Source of the DNA: Chitinophagaceae bacterium UBA1953
Lineage (GTDB): Bacteria > Bacteroidota > Bacteroidia > Chitinophagales > Chitinophagaceae
DNA: 64,000 bases
NCBI GenBank assembly: GCA_002336115.1
Contig: DDEN01000057.1
Coordinates: 290,806 to 354,805 of the forward strand
Direction: 5' to 3'
Positions within the stretch are counted from its first letter, which is position 1; each line of letters opens with the position of its first letter. The notes under the pieces were generated by a model. It ran no database searches and was not told where the DNA came from. It saw nothing but the letters and a program-made list of their open reading frames with translations. This document shows, one piece after another, positions 44,507 through 53,283 of this stretch. Position numbers and translations under genes: made by a program.

Positions 44507-45166
44507 CTATTCAATCAATTTATTCCGCATGCCATACACTATAAGCCCGGCAATTGTCTTCGCATTTACCTTGTTTTTCATGTTTTGCCTGATTGTTTCA
44601 ATGGTGCGTGGGCTTAAAAAAACTTCTTTTGAAATCTCCTCAGTCGTTTTATCTTCTGCCAGAAGTTTTAAAATCTGGAGCTCTTTTTCGGAGAATTTTA
44701 TTGAATTTGGATAATGCTGTTTAACTGTTTTTTTATAATTGAGCTTTAATAATACTGCTTGGTTTACGAGATCGTTAAAGTAAAAATCCTCGTTCATGCA
44801 GGTGAGTATGGCCTCGTATATTTCATTAGGGTCGGTGGTTTTAGTAAGGTAAGCATTAGCTCCCATTTCCATCATTTTGCTTACCATTTGCTGATCGTCA
44901 TACATACTCAGAACAATGATTTTCAAATCATCATGCTCTTTCCTGATCAGCTCAAGAGCATTTATCCCGTCAAGCTGGGGCATTCGTATATCAAGCAATA
45001 AAATATCAGGTCGTTTAATCGCCAGTTTATGAAGCATTTCCCTGCCATCTTCGGCTTCCCAAACTAATTTCAAGTGAGGTTTGTCGTTAAGTGCCATTTT
45101 TATCCCGTCACGGAATATCTTATGGTCATCGGCAATAGCAAATTTAATTTGTGATTCAGAAGACAT
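44507..45166 (-). CDS. NarL/FixJ-type response regulator
   Basis: 219 residues. Receiver domain with Asp13-Asp14 and phosphoacceptor Asp59 (LLLDIRMP), then a LuxR-type DNA-binding domain (SPRTIETIRQNMKNKV). It shares the GANAYLTK and SPRT(I/V)E(T/A)I segments with its two paralogues in this cluster. It has a large upstream intergenic region (45167-46065). A partner kinase is probably the one at 47176, but this is inference. Confidence 0.93.
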   Translation of the reverse strand: MSSESQIKFAIADDHKIFRDGIKMALNDKPHLKLVWEAEDGREMLHKLAIKRPDILLLDIRMPQLDGINALELIRKEHDDLKIIVLSMYDDQQMVSKMMEMGANAYLTKTTDPNEIYEAILTCMNEDFYFNDLVNQAVLLKLNYKKTVKQHYPNSIKFSEKELQILKLLAEDKTTEEISKEVFLSPRTIETIRQNMKNKVNAKTIAGLIVYGMRNKLIE

Positions 45167-46065
45167 GGATAGATGATGTTATGGGTTACTGCAAGATAAC
45201 TGTTCTGGTTGTTATTACAAAGTACAGGATCCCATTAAAGGAAACCAAGTATTTACAATTCTGTTATATCCGCTAAAACATCTCATCTTGTGTGGCTTTA
45301 CATAAGTTCGGCATGAGGAAATTTGTTCATCAAAACACATGTATAAACAACCTGCCTGATGCTCCTATTATGCTATATCCTTGCTACGCAATTACTAGTT
45401 GTCCGAAATCATGTTTAGATGTATAACCATAGATCACCTTTTTTGAGAGAAAAAGCCTTTGCTTTTTCAGAACAGCATAAACTTAGTCCAAAACATTCGG
45501 TTATTTGCTCATTTTTTAATTAAGCAATTAATTTTCAATCAAAAACAAAAAATAATAAAATGCAATGTGAATAATCTCTAATTCCACCTTTTATTTCTGA
45601 ATGGATTGCCCTTTACTAAAAGGTTCGGTATAGACTAAAAAAACAAATCACTCCGTAATTTGTACGATTCAGTTTTGCCATTGAGATATTGCATACACCA
45701 TTTCAAAATCCCATTTCCACCTTCATAGAGAAGTTTCCAAATGCTTGTAAGAACATCAAATACTTTATAATTCACAAGGCATTAAGTGTTTTCACTTATT
45801 CACATTTTTTACACACAGTACTCTTTCTTGCGTTTTCTCTTAGTAAATTTTCCTGTTATTTTGTTTTTGCAAATAGTATTTTTACGTAAAAAATAACGTA
45901 ACTTTTCGTTTCATAATTTACTTATTTAACAAACATCTATTCTTAAAAAACTGATTTATAACTAATTATACTTTGTATTCACTTTATTAACATCAGGCAA
46001 CGCTTGCCCACTACTCATAAATTTTAAAAATTAGCTGTACAAATTTTACTTCTAAACCTACAACT
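45167..46065. other. 899-bp AT-rich divergent intergenic region
   Basis: No convincing gene is seen. It separates a response regulator (minus) from the gene at 46066 (plus). A hairpin GAAAAAGC/GCTTTTTC lies near 45453-45472, and TATTTTTACGTAAAAAATA at 45877-45895 is a near-perfect palindrome that could be an operator. The length is unusual for this window, so a regulatory RNA or several promoters may lie here. Confidence 0.5.
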
Positions 46066-46428
46066 ATGCAAAAAGAATTATTACTTAAAACTAACGTTAC
46101 CGAAATCGGTCAGCACATTGGTGGAGAAGCGGGTGAAGAAATGGTTAAACGTTTCTTTGACAAACATCCTGATATTGCTTACGGCCATGTTATTGGAAAA
46201 GACATTATCCAAAAAATTCTTGCACAACCTGATTGTGAAGGAATGTTGATTTTCCCTTCTTATGACAATGTGGGCAACATGCACTTGGTTTATTTGGGCA
46301 TTGACTCAGATATGAAACCTCTTATTTCGCTGAATATAGTTAATGCTGATGGTACAATTACAAGCGAAGAAGCATTAGTTGGCGATAATAGTAAGCAGGC
46401 ATCTGATTTTGTTACTGATAGCTGGTAA
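46066..46428 (+). CDS. Conserved-looking small cytoplasmic protein of unknown function
   Basis: 120 residues, no signal peptide or membrane segment. The central part (HVIGKDIIQKILAQPDCEGM, then LVYLGIDSDMKPL) recalls a Bacteroidota family with a GKDxIxxxLAQxxCxG pattern, of unknown role and often found near signalling genes; this recollection has not been checked. It sits 70 bases before a membrane protein, kinase and response regulator on the same strand, suggesting part of one signalling unit. Confidence 0.75.
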   Translation: MQKELLLKTNVTEIGQHIGGEAGEEMVKRFFDKHPDIAYGHVIGKDIIQKILAQPDCEGMLIFPSYDNVGNMHLVYLGIDSDMKPLISLNIVNADGTITSEEALVGDNSKQASDFVTDSW

Positions 46429-46470
46429 TTTTCGATTTTCTTTGTGTGGCATAATTAAGTTCAATTTGAC

Positions 46471-46478
46471 TATATTTG
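46471..46478 (+). promoter_or_regulatory. -7 element for the membrane protein gene
   Basis: TATATTTG fits TAnnTTTG, 19 bases before the TTG start at 46498. Confidence 0.45.
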
Positions 46479-46497
46479 AGTTTACAAGGTCTACACA

Positions 46498-47142
46498 TTG
46501 AAATATATAGAACTTATAGCCAAGATTACTTTATTATTTCCCATCTGTATTTTTCTATTCCAAAAAAAAACGAGAGAAAAATACAGATGGTTTCTTTTTG
46601 TCTATATTAGTCTCTTTTTTTTAGAACAAATTGCCTTTTTCATAAGTAAATCTTTTGGTGGAGTATTTGATTGGGGGCCTTTTTTAATTCTACCAATACA
46701 ATTATTTATTCTGTTATTATATTTTCGACAACTGCTCAAATCACAAGTTCATAATACTATTGCCACTATTATTTTTATAATTTTTATAATTTATTGGATA
46801 ATTAGTAGCATTGATTTACTTGAGTATAATTCTTCTGTAAGGGTTTCTGCCTCATTGGTAAGTCTTATTGTCTGCATGTTTTATTACTACGAAGAAATCA
46901 AAAGACCTGATTCGTTTTTTATTTATACCAAACCAGAATTCTGGGGGGTATCAGGCATCTTTATTTTTTCAGCAGGAACATTCTTTGTGTTTCTTTTCCG
47001 ACAGCAATCATTAGATGCAGATAAAACTTTTTTCAACCTGTATGTTTATATTCATGCACTTCTTTTCATTGTTAGAAACCTTTTAATATCAGTTTCGTTT
47101 CTTTTAAAGAGCAAAACCCAACAGGATATAAGCCATATTTAA
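46498..47142 (+). CDS. Polytopic membrane protein of unknown function
   Basis: 214 residues, start codon TTG at 46498. Six or seven hydrophobic segments are spaced through the protein (for example LIAKITLLFPICIFLF, FLILPIQLFILLLYF, TIIFIIFIIYWIISS, FWGVSGIFIFSAGTFFVF, IHALLFIVRNLLISVSF). No known motif is seen. It lies 33 bases upstream of the kinase gene and could supply the missing sensor part of that kinase, which has only one membrane segment. That link is inferred from position only. Confidence 0.75.
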   Translation: MKYIELIAKITLLFPICIFLFQKKTREKYRWFLFVYISLFFLEQIAFFISKSFGGVFDWGPFLILPIQLFILLLYFRQLLKSQVHNTIATIIFIIFIIYWIISSIDLLEYNSSVRVSASLVSLIVCMFYYYEEIKRPDSFFIYTKPEFWGVSGIFIFSAGTFFVFLFRQQSLDADKTFFNLYVYIHALLFIVRNLLISVSFLLKSKTQQDISHI

Positions 47143-47175
47143 TTAAACCCAAAACTTAACCCCGATTAAATCCAC

Positions 47176-48000
47176 ATGTTTTTCCTTCAAGTATCACCTC
47201 CGAATAATACAACTTACGTAGTGTACCTTGGTACATTCGGGATGCTGTTGCTTGCAGTGGGGCTAATTGTTTTTATTGTATTTCACCAGCGAAAAGTCAT
47301 CTATTTCCAGCTACGTATGAAAAAAATGCAGGAAGAGCAACAACAAATGATGCTGCAGGCTTCCATTCAAAGTCAGGAAGAAGAACGACAACGTATTGCT
47401 GCCGATTTACATGATGATGCTGGCCCTCTCTTAGCAACTGTAAGGCTGTATTTAAACGAAAACCTGATTCATCAGGATCAAGGCACCCAATTGCAGAGTA
47501 TTTATAATGCAAAGCAGATTATTGACGACACAATTCAGCTAATCAGAAATATGTCGCACAATCTTATTCCTCCTACCTTGAAAAATTTTGGTTTGGAAAG
47601 TGCAGTGAATGATATGTTTCAGAAAATTAATGGCAGTGGTTCAATCAGCACCAGCGCTCGTTTTCATGATTATAAGAGACGGCTTAAGCTAGAATATGAA
47701 CTGTCAATCTACAGGGTACTTCAGGAATTAATAAATAACATTTTAAAACACAGTCATTCAAGCTTCATACACCTTACACAAAACAAAACCGATCAATACA
47801 TTTATATCAGAATACATCATGACGGAGAAGGGATGACACAAACAGAATATGAGAAATTAAGAGATAATCCAAAAGGGATGGGATTGAAAAATATACACAG
47901 TCGTATTAAAATTCTGAATTCAAGAATTCTGTTTGAAAAAGATCCTTCAAATACATATTTTAAGGTTACAATAGAAATTCCTGTACAGGCACTTCTATAA
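47176..48000 (+). CDS. Sensor histidine kinase, HisKA_3 type
   Basis: 274 residues. One membrane helix (about 14-38), a coiled-coil linker, the HisKA_3 dimerisation block with phosphorylated His79 (RIAADLHDDAG), and a C-terminal ATPase domain (LQELINNILKHS as N-box, later GMGLKNIHSRI as G-box). This kinase class pairs with NarL-type regulators. It lacks a periplasmic sensor domain. The regulator at 48040 begins 39 bases later and is its likely partner. Confidence 0.93.
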   Translation: MFFLQVSPPNNTTYVVYLGTFGMLLLAVGLIVFIVFHQRKVIYFQLRMKKMQEEQQQMMLQASIQSQEEERQRIAADLHDDAGPLLATVRLYLNENLIHQDQGTQLQSIYNAKQIIDDTIQLIRNMSHNLIPPTLKNFGLESAVNDMFQKINGSGSISTSARFHDYKRRLKLEYELSIYRVLQELINNILKHSHSSFIHLTQNKTDQYIYIRIHHDGEGMTQTEYEKLRDNPKGMGLKNIHSRIKILNSRILFEKDPSNTYFKVTIEIPVQALL

Positions 48001-48039
48001 ATAAAACCGAAAAGCTTAATTTTACGAAAGACTGTATTT

Positions 48040-48690
48040 ATGAGCCAGATTAAAGTAGCAATTGCAGATGACCATCAGATTTTCAGGAAAGGTGTAATAC
48101 TTTCCCTGAGGTCATACACTAATATTAAGTTTGTTCTTGAAGCTGAAAATGGCGAAGATTTGCTTGCTGGTTTGGAAGAAGCCCAGCCTGATGTTATATT
48201 AATGGACCTGAGAATGCCTGGTAAAGATGGAATCGAAACAACAAAAATAGTAAGCAAACAATTTCCGCATATGCATGTTTTGGTGCTTACGATGTATGAG
48301 GACGAACGTTTTGTAACCCACCTTATGGAAAATGGAGCGAATGGTTACTTATTAAAAAGTTCTGATCCATCAGAAATTAAAAAAGCTATTCTGGAAGTAT
48401 ATACAAAAGGCTATTACCTTAATAATTTTGTTAACCGCATTCTCTTAAAAAAATCGCATAATAAGGTAAAAGCAATCCCCACGCTAAACAGCGAAATTCA
48501 GATTTCGGATAAAGAACAGCAGGTTATAAGACTACTTTGTATGGAATATACGGCCCAGGAAATTGCAAAAGAAATGGAAATCAGCCCACGCACAGTTGAG
48601 GCCATTAAAGACAGGCTGATGGAACGGTTTGGAGTTAAAAATTCAGTTGGTCTTGTATTTTTTGCAATGAAAAATTCATTGATCGACTAA
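48040..48690 (+). CDS. NarL/FixJ-type response regulator
   Basis: 216 residues. Receiver domain with Asp10-Asp11 and phosphoacceptor Asp56 (ILMDLRMPGKDG), then a LuxR-type helix-turn-helix (EIAKEMEISPRTVEAIKDRLMERFG). Its position after the histidine kinase makes it the probable cognate regulator. It overlaps the convergent gene at 48687 by four bases at the 3' ends. Confidence 0.94.
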   Translation: MSQIKVAIADDHQIFRKGVILSLRSYTNIKFVLEAENGEDLLAGLEEAQPDVILMDLRMPGKDGIETTKIVSKQFPHMHVLVLTMYEDERFVTHLMENGANGYLLKSSDPSEIKKAILEVYTKGYYLNNFVNRILLKKSHNKVKAIPTLNSEIQISDKEQQVIRLLCMEYTAQEIAKEMEISPRTVEAIKDRLMERFGVKNSVGLVFFAMKNSLID

Positions 48691-49430
48691 CTCATTTCTT
48701 TTATAATATGCTTGTAATTTAAAGCATCGTCTAAAAGAGACTGCATGAATTTTCCCAGCATAGGATTTACCTCATTTAATACTTTTATATCATTATTTCC
48801 TAATTGATAAGCAGCTTTTATAGCATCCGCATCATTGCCCAATTCTACAATTGTGTTTTCGTCTTTGCTTACACGGTCTTCAATTAAATCTTTAAAATCA
48901 TCTAACAACAAAATAGGCCTTGCAATTGAATACCACACTGGCAGAAAAGATTCCACCCATTCATCAGTTACCTGGAGATCAACAAGAGTAAATAAAAAAC
49001 TATCCGACCTGGCCAGAGCCTTATGTTTAGTTTCAAACTTAAAAAACTGTGGTTCCTTGCCGGAAAACAAATCAAATAAATCTGAAGCCAGTTTTTGTTG
49101 TTTTATTCTCCCACTCAGTAAAACATGGCAATCGTTCAGAAAGTCGTCAAAAGAGCAATCGCCCTTTTCGTAAAGTTTAAGGCTATGAAAGCCTTTTTCC
49201 ATTAAAGAAACATGCTCATCTGACAGTAACACGTCTAATTCAACTCCGCTTCTGTAAAGAAGATCAAACACAAGAGGAATGGTTAAATATCCAAAACCAG
49301 CCGACAGATATATTCTTTTTTTTTCCCAAAAAAGATTGTCAACCGGCACTTTTCTTTCATTAGCAAAATATTCTGCAATTTCAGGGCAAACACCCAAACT
49401 ATCTTGGAGTCTGCGTGACGTTACTACCAT
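48687..49430 (-). CDS. Unknown helical protein with DDxxD-like motif
   Basis: 247 residues, no signal peptide, no membrane segment, mostly helical by composition. The family is not recognised. A DDFKD motif at 177-181, in LLLDDFKDLIEDR, looks like the aspartate-rich motif of isoprenoid-synthase-fold proteins, but no second such motif is clear. It is the last gene of the bamD-coaBC-porD operon: its start overlaps the DUF4296 gene by 32 bases, and its end overlaps the convergent regulator by four. Function unknown. Confidence 0.7.
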   Translation of the reverse strand: MVVTSRRLQDSLGVCPEIAEYFANERKVPVDNLFWEKKRIYLSAGFGYLTIPLVFDLLYRSGVELDVLLSDEHVSLMEKGFHSLKLYEKGDCSFDDFLNDCHVLLSGRIKQQKLASDLFDLFSGKEPQFFKFETKHKALARSDSFLFTLVDLQVTDEWVESFLPVWYSIARPILLLDDFKDLIEDRVSKDENTIVELGNDADAIKAAYQLGNNDIKVLNEVNPMLGKFMQSLLDDALNYKHIIKEMS

Positions 49431-49803
49431 TAATTTTCTTTTTTAATGAATCATTTAAGTTAGCTGGTTGCTGATTTTTTCTGTTTAATACAGCAATTAC
49501 AGTATCACCAATTTCTTTTAACATATCTGGCCTACGTAAATAAAAGTCGTAACTTTTATTAAAAACGCTGCTGTCTGTCTTATGATCTTTGTAGATTTTT
49601 AAAAAATACGAGGCATTTTCATTCTGAAGTTTAAGCGAAGTATCTTTTGCACATCTTTCAACATTCAATGCGTCTGCTATCAGAATATCAGTAAGTACTG
49701 CTTCCATTTTCTCCATTGATAAAACTTCTTTAGGAATTTTCTTTTTATCCGAACATGAAATCCCCAATATTATTACCATTAAAATCACTATCCTTTTTCT
49801 CAT
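49399..49803 (-). CDS. DUF4296 lipoprotein
   Basis: 134 residues. The signal peptide ends in a lipobox-like LGISC (Cys17), so it is a lipoprotein. The following PKEVLSMEKMEAVLTDILIADAL and the C-terminal FYLRRPDMLKEI match the DUF4296 family, found in Bacteroidota next to porD. Its ATG overlaps the porD stop (ATGA), indicating translational coupling. Role unknown, probably envelope-related. Confidence 0.87.
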   Translation of the reverse strand: MRKRIVILMVIILGISCSDKKKIPKEVLSMEKMEAVLTDILIADALNVERCAKDTSLKLQNENASYFLKIYKDHKTDSSVFNKSYDFYLRRPDMLKEIGDTVIAVLNRKNQQPANLNDSLKKKINGSNVTQTPR

Positions 49804-50723
49804 TTTAAATCCTGCTTATATTTATTTGAATTACTGATATCGATTCTGGAAAGTATTTCAACTGCCTTTAACTTATCCTGCTCCGGCGCTTTCCGAAAAA
49901 TGTTAATCAATTCTTCCGATTTACCTGACATAAAAAACTGTACAATCATTAAGTTAGAATTTTCCCTGTTAAGATTGTCAAGATAAACTAATGCGTTCAT
50001 TATCTCTGATCGGGCAGTATTGTTATCGCTGTATAAAATATCCATGCCTTTCCGGTAATAGTTGTAATAAACATCGTTTATAGCTGTGTAACGATTATTG
50101 TTAAGATTTTCTACAAGCCAATACCTGTTTCGGTTATTATTCTCAAAAGACTTCCATCCGGAAATTGTTGCACCGTCTGGCGCATTATTAACGATGTTCA
50201 GAGCTTTTTGAAAAAACTGTTCTCCACCACGTAATGCAAATGAGTTATAGTCAAAGCCAATAATTATATAAGCATAATAGGCCATAACTGCAGTAAGATT
50301 TGAAGCCAAAGGATCGCTGCCATTAATTCTGTTTTCATTAAAATCTAATGACTGCGATTCAACATACTTAAAATCGAAGTTTGGATCCTGAAAATTTATA
50401 ATTGGTGAAATGTAAGAGGTTGAATGAACGGGCCTCCCGGCTTGTATCGTTATACTACCCGAAAAAGCATTCTGATCGGTCATTTCCCGTAAATTAATCA
50501 GAATCTGACAATTGATTTTTTCATTCGGTTTAAATTCATCTGATGTCCATTTTCTCTTATTAAGAAAATTTGTAAGAGAAGTTTCCAGTGTTCTGAATAT
50601 CTTCCTGTCAACCGTTGAATTAATTTTACCATCCACAATCCTGACCCGGGCATTTAACTCCTGTGCATTTGTGTTTAAAGAAAGAAGCAGTATTGAAATA
50701 AATAAACCTGAAATTTTAGGCAT
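49800..50723 (-). CDS. porD: Type IX secretion accessory protein PorD (DUF4835)
   Basis: 307 residues with a signal peptide (cleaved near LNTNAQ, residue 20). ELNARVRIVDGKI, NFLNKRKWTSDEF and YYAYIIIGFDYNSFALRGG are conserved DUF4835 blocks. The family is annotated as PorD in type IX secretion, a periplasmic component whose exact step is not settled. Its place directly after coaBC is standard for the phylum. It overlaps coaBC by 8 bases and DUF4296 by 4. Confidence 0.88.
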   Translation of the reverse strand: MPKISGLFISILLLSLNTNAQELNARVRIVDGKINSTVDRKIFRTLETSLTNFLNKRKWTSDEFKPNEKINCQILINLREMTDQNAFSGSITIQAGRPVHSTSYISPIINFQDPNFDFKYVESQSLDFNENRINGSDPLASNLTAVMAYYAYIIIGFDYNSFALRGGEQFFQKALNIVNNAPDGATISGWKSFENNNRNRYWLVENLNNNRYTAINDVYYNYYRKGMDILYSDNNTARSEIMNALVYLDNLNRENSNLMIVQFFMSGKSEELINIFRKAPEQDKLKAVEILSRIDISNSNKYKQDLK

Positions 50724-51918
50724 TAATCAATGTTTTTATTGTATCAATAATATCAACAGCCACTTTGCTTTTATCTTTAACAGAAAACGAATATTCTTTC
50801 CCGTTCTTATCAAATATGGTTATTTTATTTGTATTCAGGCCAAAACCTGCCCCCTCGTCTCTCAAAGAATTCAGTACAATTAGATCTGCATTTTTTGCTT
50901 GCAGCTTTTTAAGTGCATTCTCTTTTTCGTTCCTTGTTTCCAGGGCAAAACCAACAAGAATCTGGCCTTCCTTCTTAGTATCTCCAAGGCTTTTCAATAT
51001 ATCTTTTGTTCCTTTTAGTTCAATTACCAATGATTTATTATCTCCTTTTTTAATTTTTTCACCGACAGTATGTACAGGCGTATAATCTGCAACGGCTGCA
51101 GACATAATTGCAATGTTAACAGAAGAAAATCTTTCCATGCAGGCATTATACATTTCCTCTGCACTCCTGATTCTTATTACTTCAGAAATTTCACTTGGTA
51201 CTTTTTGTTCTGATGGGCCAATTACTAATATCACGTCTGCCCCCCGTTTTATAAGCTCCTTTGCAATAGCAATTCCCATTTTACCACTTGAATGATTGCC
51301 AATAAATCTTACCGGATCAATCATCTCATAAGTTGGGCCTGCAGTCACCAAAGCTTTAAGACCGGAGAGATCATTACTACTTAAAAAAAAATCAGTAATA
51401 GTTGAAACTATTTCTTCAGGTTCCGCCATTCTCCCCTCGCCAATTAACCCACTCGCTAATTCGCCGGAAGCAACAGGTATTACAGTATTTCCATACGATT
51501 TTACAGTTTCAATATTTCTTTTAGTTGAAGGATGTTTCCACATGTCATCATCCATTGCAGGCGCAACCATTACTGGACATATTGAAGAAAGATACACAGA
51601 CATAAGAAAATTGTCGCAAATCCCATTAGCCATCTTTGCCAGTGTATTACAACTTAGAGGAGCTATCAAAAGCAAATCAGCCCATCTTCCTAATTCCACA
51701 TGATTTGACCAGTTATCATTATTAAAAAAATCTATTAATACATTTTTTTTTGATAAAGTAGATAACACTAATGGGGAGACAAAATCTTTAGCCGCCAGGG
51801 TAATAACAACTTTTACATCCGCACCTTCCTTTATAAGTAAGCGCAACAGTTGAACAGATTTGTATGCAGCAATGCTGCCTGTTATTCCAAGAATAATTTT
51901 TTTTCCTTCTAGTTTCAT
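50716..51918 (-). CDS. coaBC: Bifunctional phosphopantothenoylcysteine decarboxylase / phosphopantothenate-cysteine ligase
   Basis: 400 residues, two domains. CoaC (1 to about 180, FMN-dependent): GITGSIAAYK at the start, the catalytic His in NHVELGRWAD, and APAMDDDMW. CoaB (about 190-400): VTAGPTYEMIDPVRFIGNHSSGKMG, then the AAVADYTP segment. Together they convert phosphopantothenate and cysteine to phosphopantetheine for coenzyme A. Cotranscribed with bamD and rpoZ upstream and porD downstream. Confidence 0.96.
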   Translation of the reverse strand: MKLEGKKIILGITGSIAAYKSVQLLRLLIKEGADVKVVITLAAKDFVSPLVLSTLSKKNVLIDFFNNDNWSNHVELGRWADLLLIAPLSCNTLAKMANGICDNFLMSVYLSSICPVMVAPAMDDDMWKHPSTKRNIETVKSYGNTVIPVASGELASGLIGEGRMAEPEEIVSTITDFFLSSNDLSGLKALVTAGPTYEMIDPVRFIGNHSSGKMGIAIAKELIKRGADVILVIGPSEQKVPSEISEVIRIRSAEEMYNACMERFSSVNIAIMSAAVADYTPVHTVGEKIKKGDNKSLVIELKGTKDILKSLGDTKKEGQILVGFALETRNEKENALKKLQAKNADLIVLNSLRDEGAGFGLNTNKITIFDKNGKEYSFSVKDKSKVAVDIIDTIKTLINA

Positions 51919-52001
51919 AGCTGCTGTAAATTAACTAAAATGTTTAATAAAAGATATGGCGGCCTTTGGCCGCCATTCATTACACAATTTATTAATTAAT
52001 C

Positions 52002-52343
52002 TTACGAAAAGAGATCGTTTTCTGCCCGGCGGTAATAAATCTTATCATCAGAAAATTCCTGGGTTGCAAGCAGTGCCGGATTCGGCATACGCTCATACGC
52101 TTTAGAAATTTCGATTTGTTCTTTATTTTCATGAATTTCCTCAAGGCTGTCAGTATGGCTTGCAAACTCTTCAAGTTTGCTGTGTAATTCTTCCTTCAAA
52201 GAAATATTAATCTGGTTTGCCCGCTTTGCAATAACAGCAATAGACTCATAAAGATTGCCGGTTTTTGCCTTCAAATCGGCAACGTTCTTTGTTTCAACAA
52301 CGCTGCTTGTATTAACACTAACTTTTCTTATTAGTCTGCTCAT
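52002..52343 (-). CDS. rpoZ: RNA polymerase omega subunit, Bacteroidota type
   Basis: 113 residues. The core KTGNLYESIAVIAKRANQI is the omega/Rpb6 signature (bacterial omega helps assemble RNA polymerase), followed by an acidic helical part and the Bacteroidota-type end PNPALLATQEF. It lies between bamD and coaBC as in related genomes. Its start overlaps the bamD end by 26 bases, which suggests coupled translation. Confidence 0.88.
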   Translation of the reverse strand: MSRLIRKVSVNTSSVVETKNVADLKAKTGNLYESIAVIAKRANQINISLKEELHSKLEEFASHTDSLEEIHENKEQIEISKAYERMPNPALLATQEFSDDKIYYRRAENDLFS

Positions 52344-53151
52344 GTTTTATTGCGTTTAAATTGTTTTTAGTAAGATTAAAATATTTTTCTGCATCCTTCA
52401 AAAAAGCGCTTTCAGGAAAACGATCTACAAAATCATAATACTCCTCAACTACCTTGTCATATCTTTCTTTTTGTTTTTCCTCAATACTCATTAATGCGTA
52501 TTCATAATAAGATTTTATGATCATTAATTTGTATTCATCCGCTTTTTTTGATTCAGGATACCTGTTAATCAGGTTTGTAAAAGTAATAGCCGCCGCTCTG
52601 TAAGATCCAATGTTGTAATACAGTTCAGCACTTCTAAAATCCTTTTCTTCCAGCTTTTCATAACACTCCTCTATAATCTTTTTTGCATCGGCCTGCTTTG
52701 GTGATCCAGGATAATTATTCAAATGAGCCTGCATAAACCCGATTGCCTTTTGCGTTGCTGACTGATCAAGCTCTACCTTAGGTGATTGCTTGTAAAAACA
52801 ATAAGCCCGCATAAAATCAATTTCTGGTGCTCGTTGACTTTTAGGGAATGCATCTAAAAAACCCTTAAAGAGATTTTCAGCATTTAAATAATCCTTCTGG
52901 TAAAAAGCACAATAACCATATTTAAAATAAAGATCTTCAAATCTGGTATCATTTCTCAACAGAGGAAATAGATCTTCATAAATAATCTGAGCCTTACTGT
53001 ATTTTTTATTAGCATAATACTGTTCGGCCATTCCAAGCTTATATTCCACGTCAGAACTCTTGAGTATCTTAGTAACAGTTTTCTTATTACATCCCGCAAG
53101 AACAATAAGCAACGCACTGAATAAAACGATTAACCTGATTTTAAAATTCAT
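52318..53151 (-). CDS. bamD: Outer-membrane assembly lipoprotein BamD
   Basis: 277 residues from ATG 53151. Signal peptide with lipobox VLAGC (Cys20), then TPR-like repeats (KLGMAEQYYANKKYSKAQ, FKGFLDAFPKSQRAPE, YYNIGSYRAAAITFTNLINRYPES, FVDRFPESAF) as in BamD, which works with BamA to fold outer-membrane proteins. The frame's longer start at 53196 gives no lipoprotein signal and was rejected. First gene of the operon, with a TAACTTTGC element at 53160-53168. Confidence 0.93.
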   Translation of the reverse strand: MNFKIRLIVLFSALLIVLAGCNKKTVTKILKSSDVEYKLGMAEQYYANKKYSKAQIIYEDLFPLLRNDTRFEDLYFKYGYCAFYQKDYLNAENLFKGFLDAFPKSQRAPEIDFMRAYCFYKQSPKVELDQSATQKAIGFMQAHLNNYPGSPKQADAKKIIEECYEKLEEKDFRSAELYYNIGSYRAAAITFTNLINRYPESKKADEYKLMIIKSYYEYALMSIEEKQKERYDKVVEEYYDFVDRFPESAFLKDAEKYFNLTKNNLNAIKHEQTNKKS

Positions 53152-53159
53152 AAAAGCCA

Positions 53160-53168
53160 GCAAAGTTA
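53160..53168 (-). promoter_or_regulatory. -7 element for the bamD operon
   Basis: TAACTTTGC on the minus strand fits TAnnTTTG, 8 bases before the ATG, so the leader would be very short. Confidence 0.5.
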
Positions 53169-53238
53169 AGATTTTCAGGCAAATTAGCCTCATCAATTCT
53201 CAAAAACTGAAAATCAGGGTTAATCTTTTCATAAAGAA

Positions 53239-53265
53239 AAGCCCCGGCTTATCCAGCCGGGGCTT
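53239..53265 (-). terminator. Terminator of the OmpA-family gene
   Basis: The stem AAGCCCCGGCT/AGCCGGGGCTT with a TATCC loop and T-rich 3' flank on the minus strand, past the stop at 53284. Confidence 0.88.
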
Positions 53266-53283
53266 CATATAAAGAAACATTAC

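Noticed and set aside
45689..45889. 66-codon plus-strand frame in the 899-bp gap
   Set aside because: AT-rich, Phe-rich translation without a promoter-proximal pattern or homology; more likely a chance frame.
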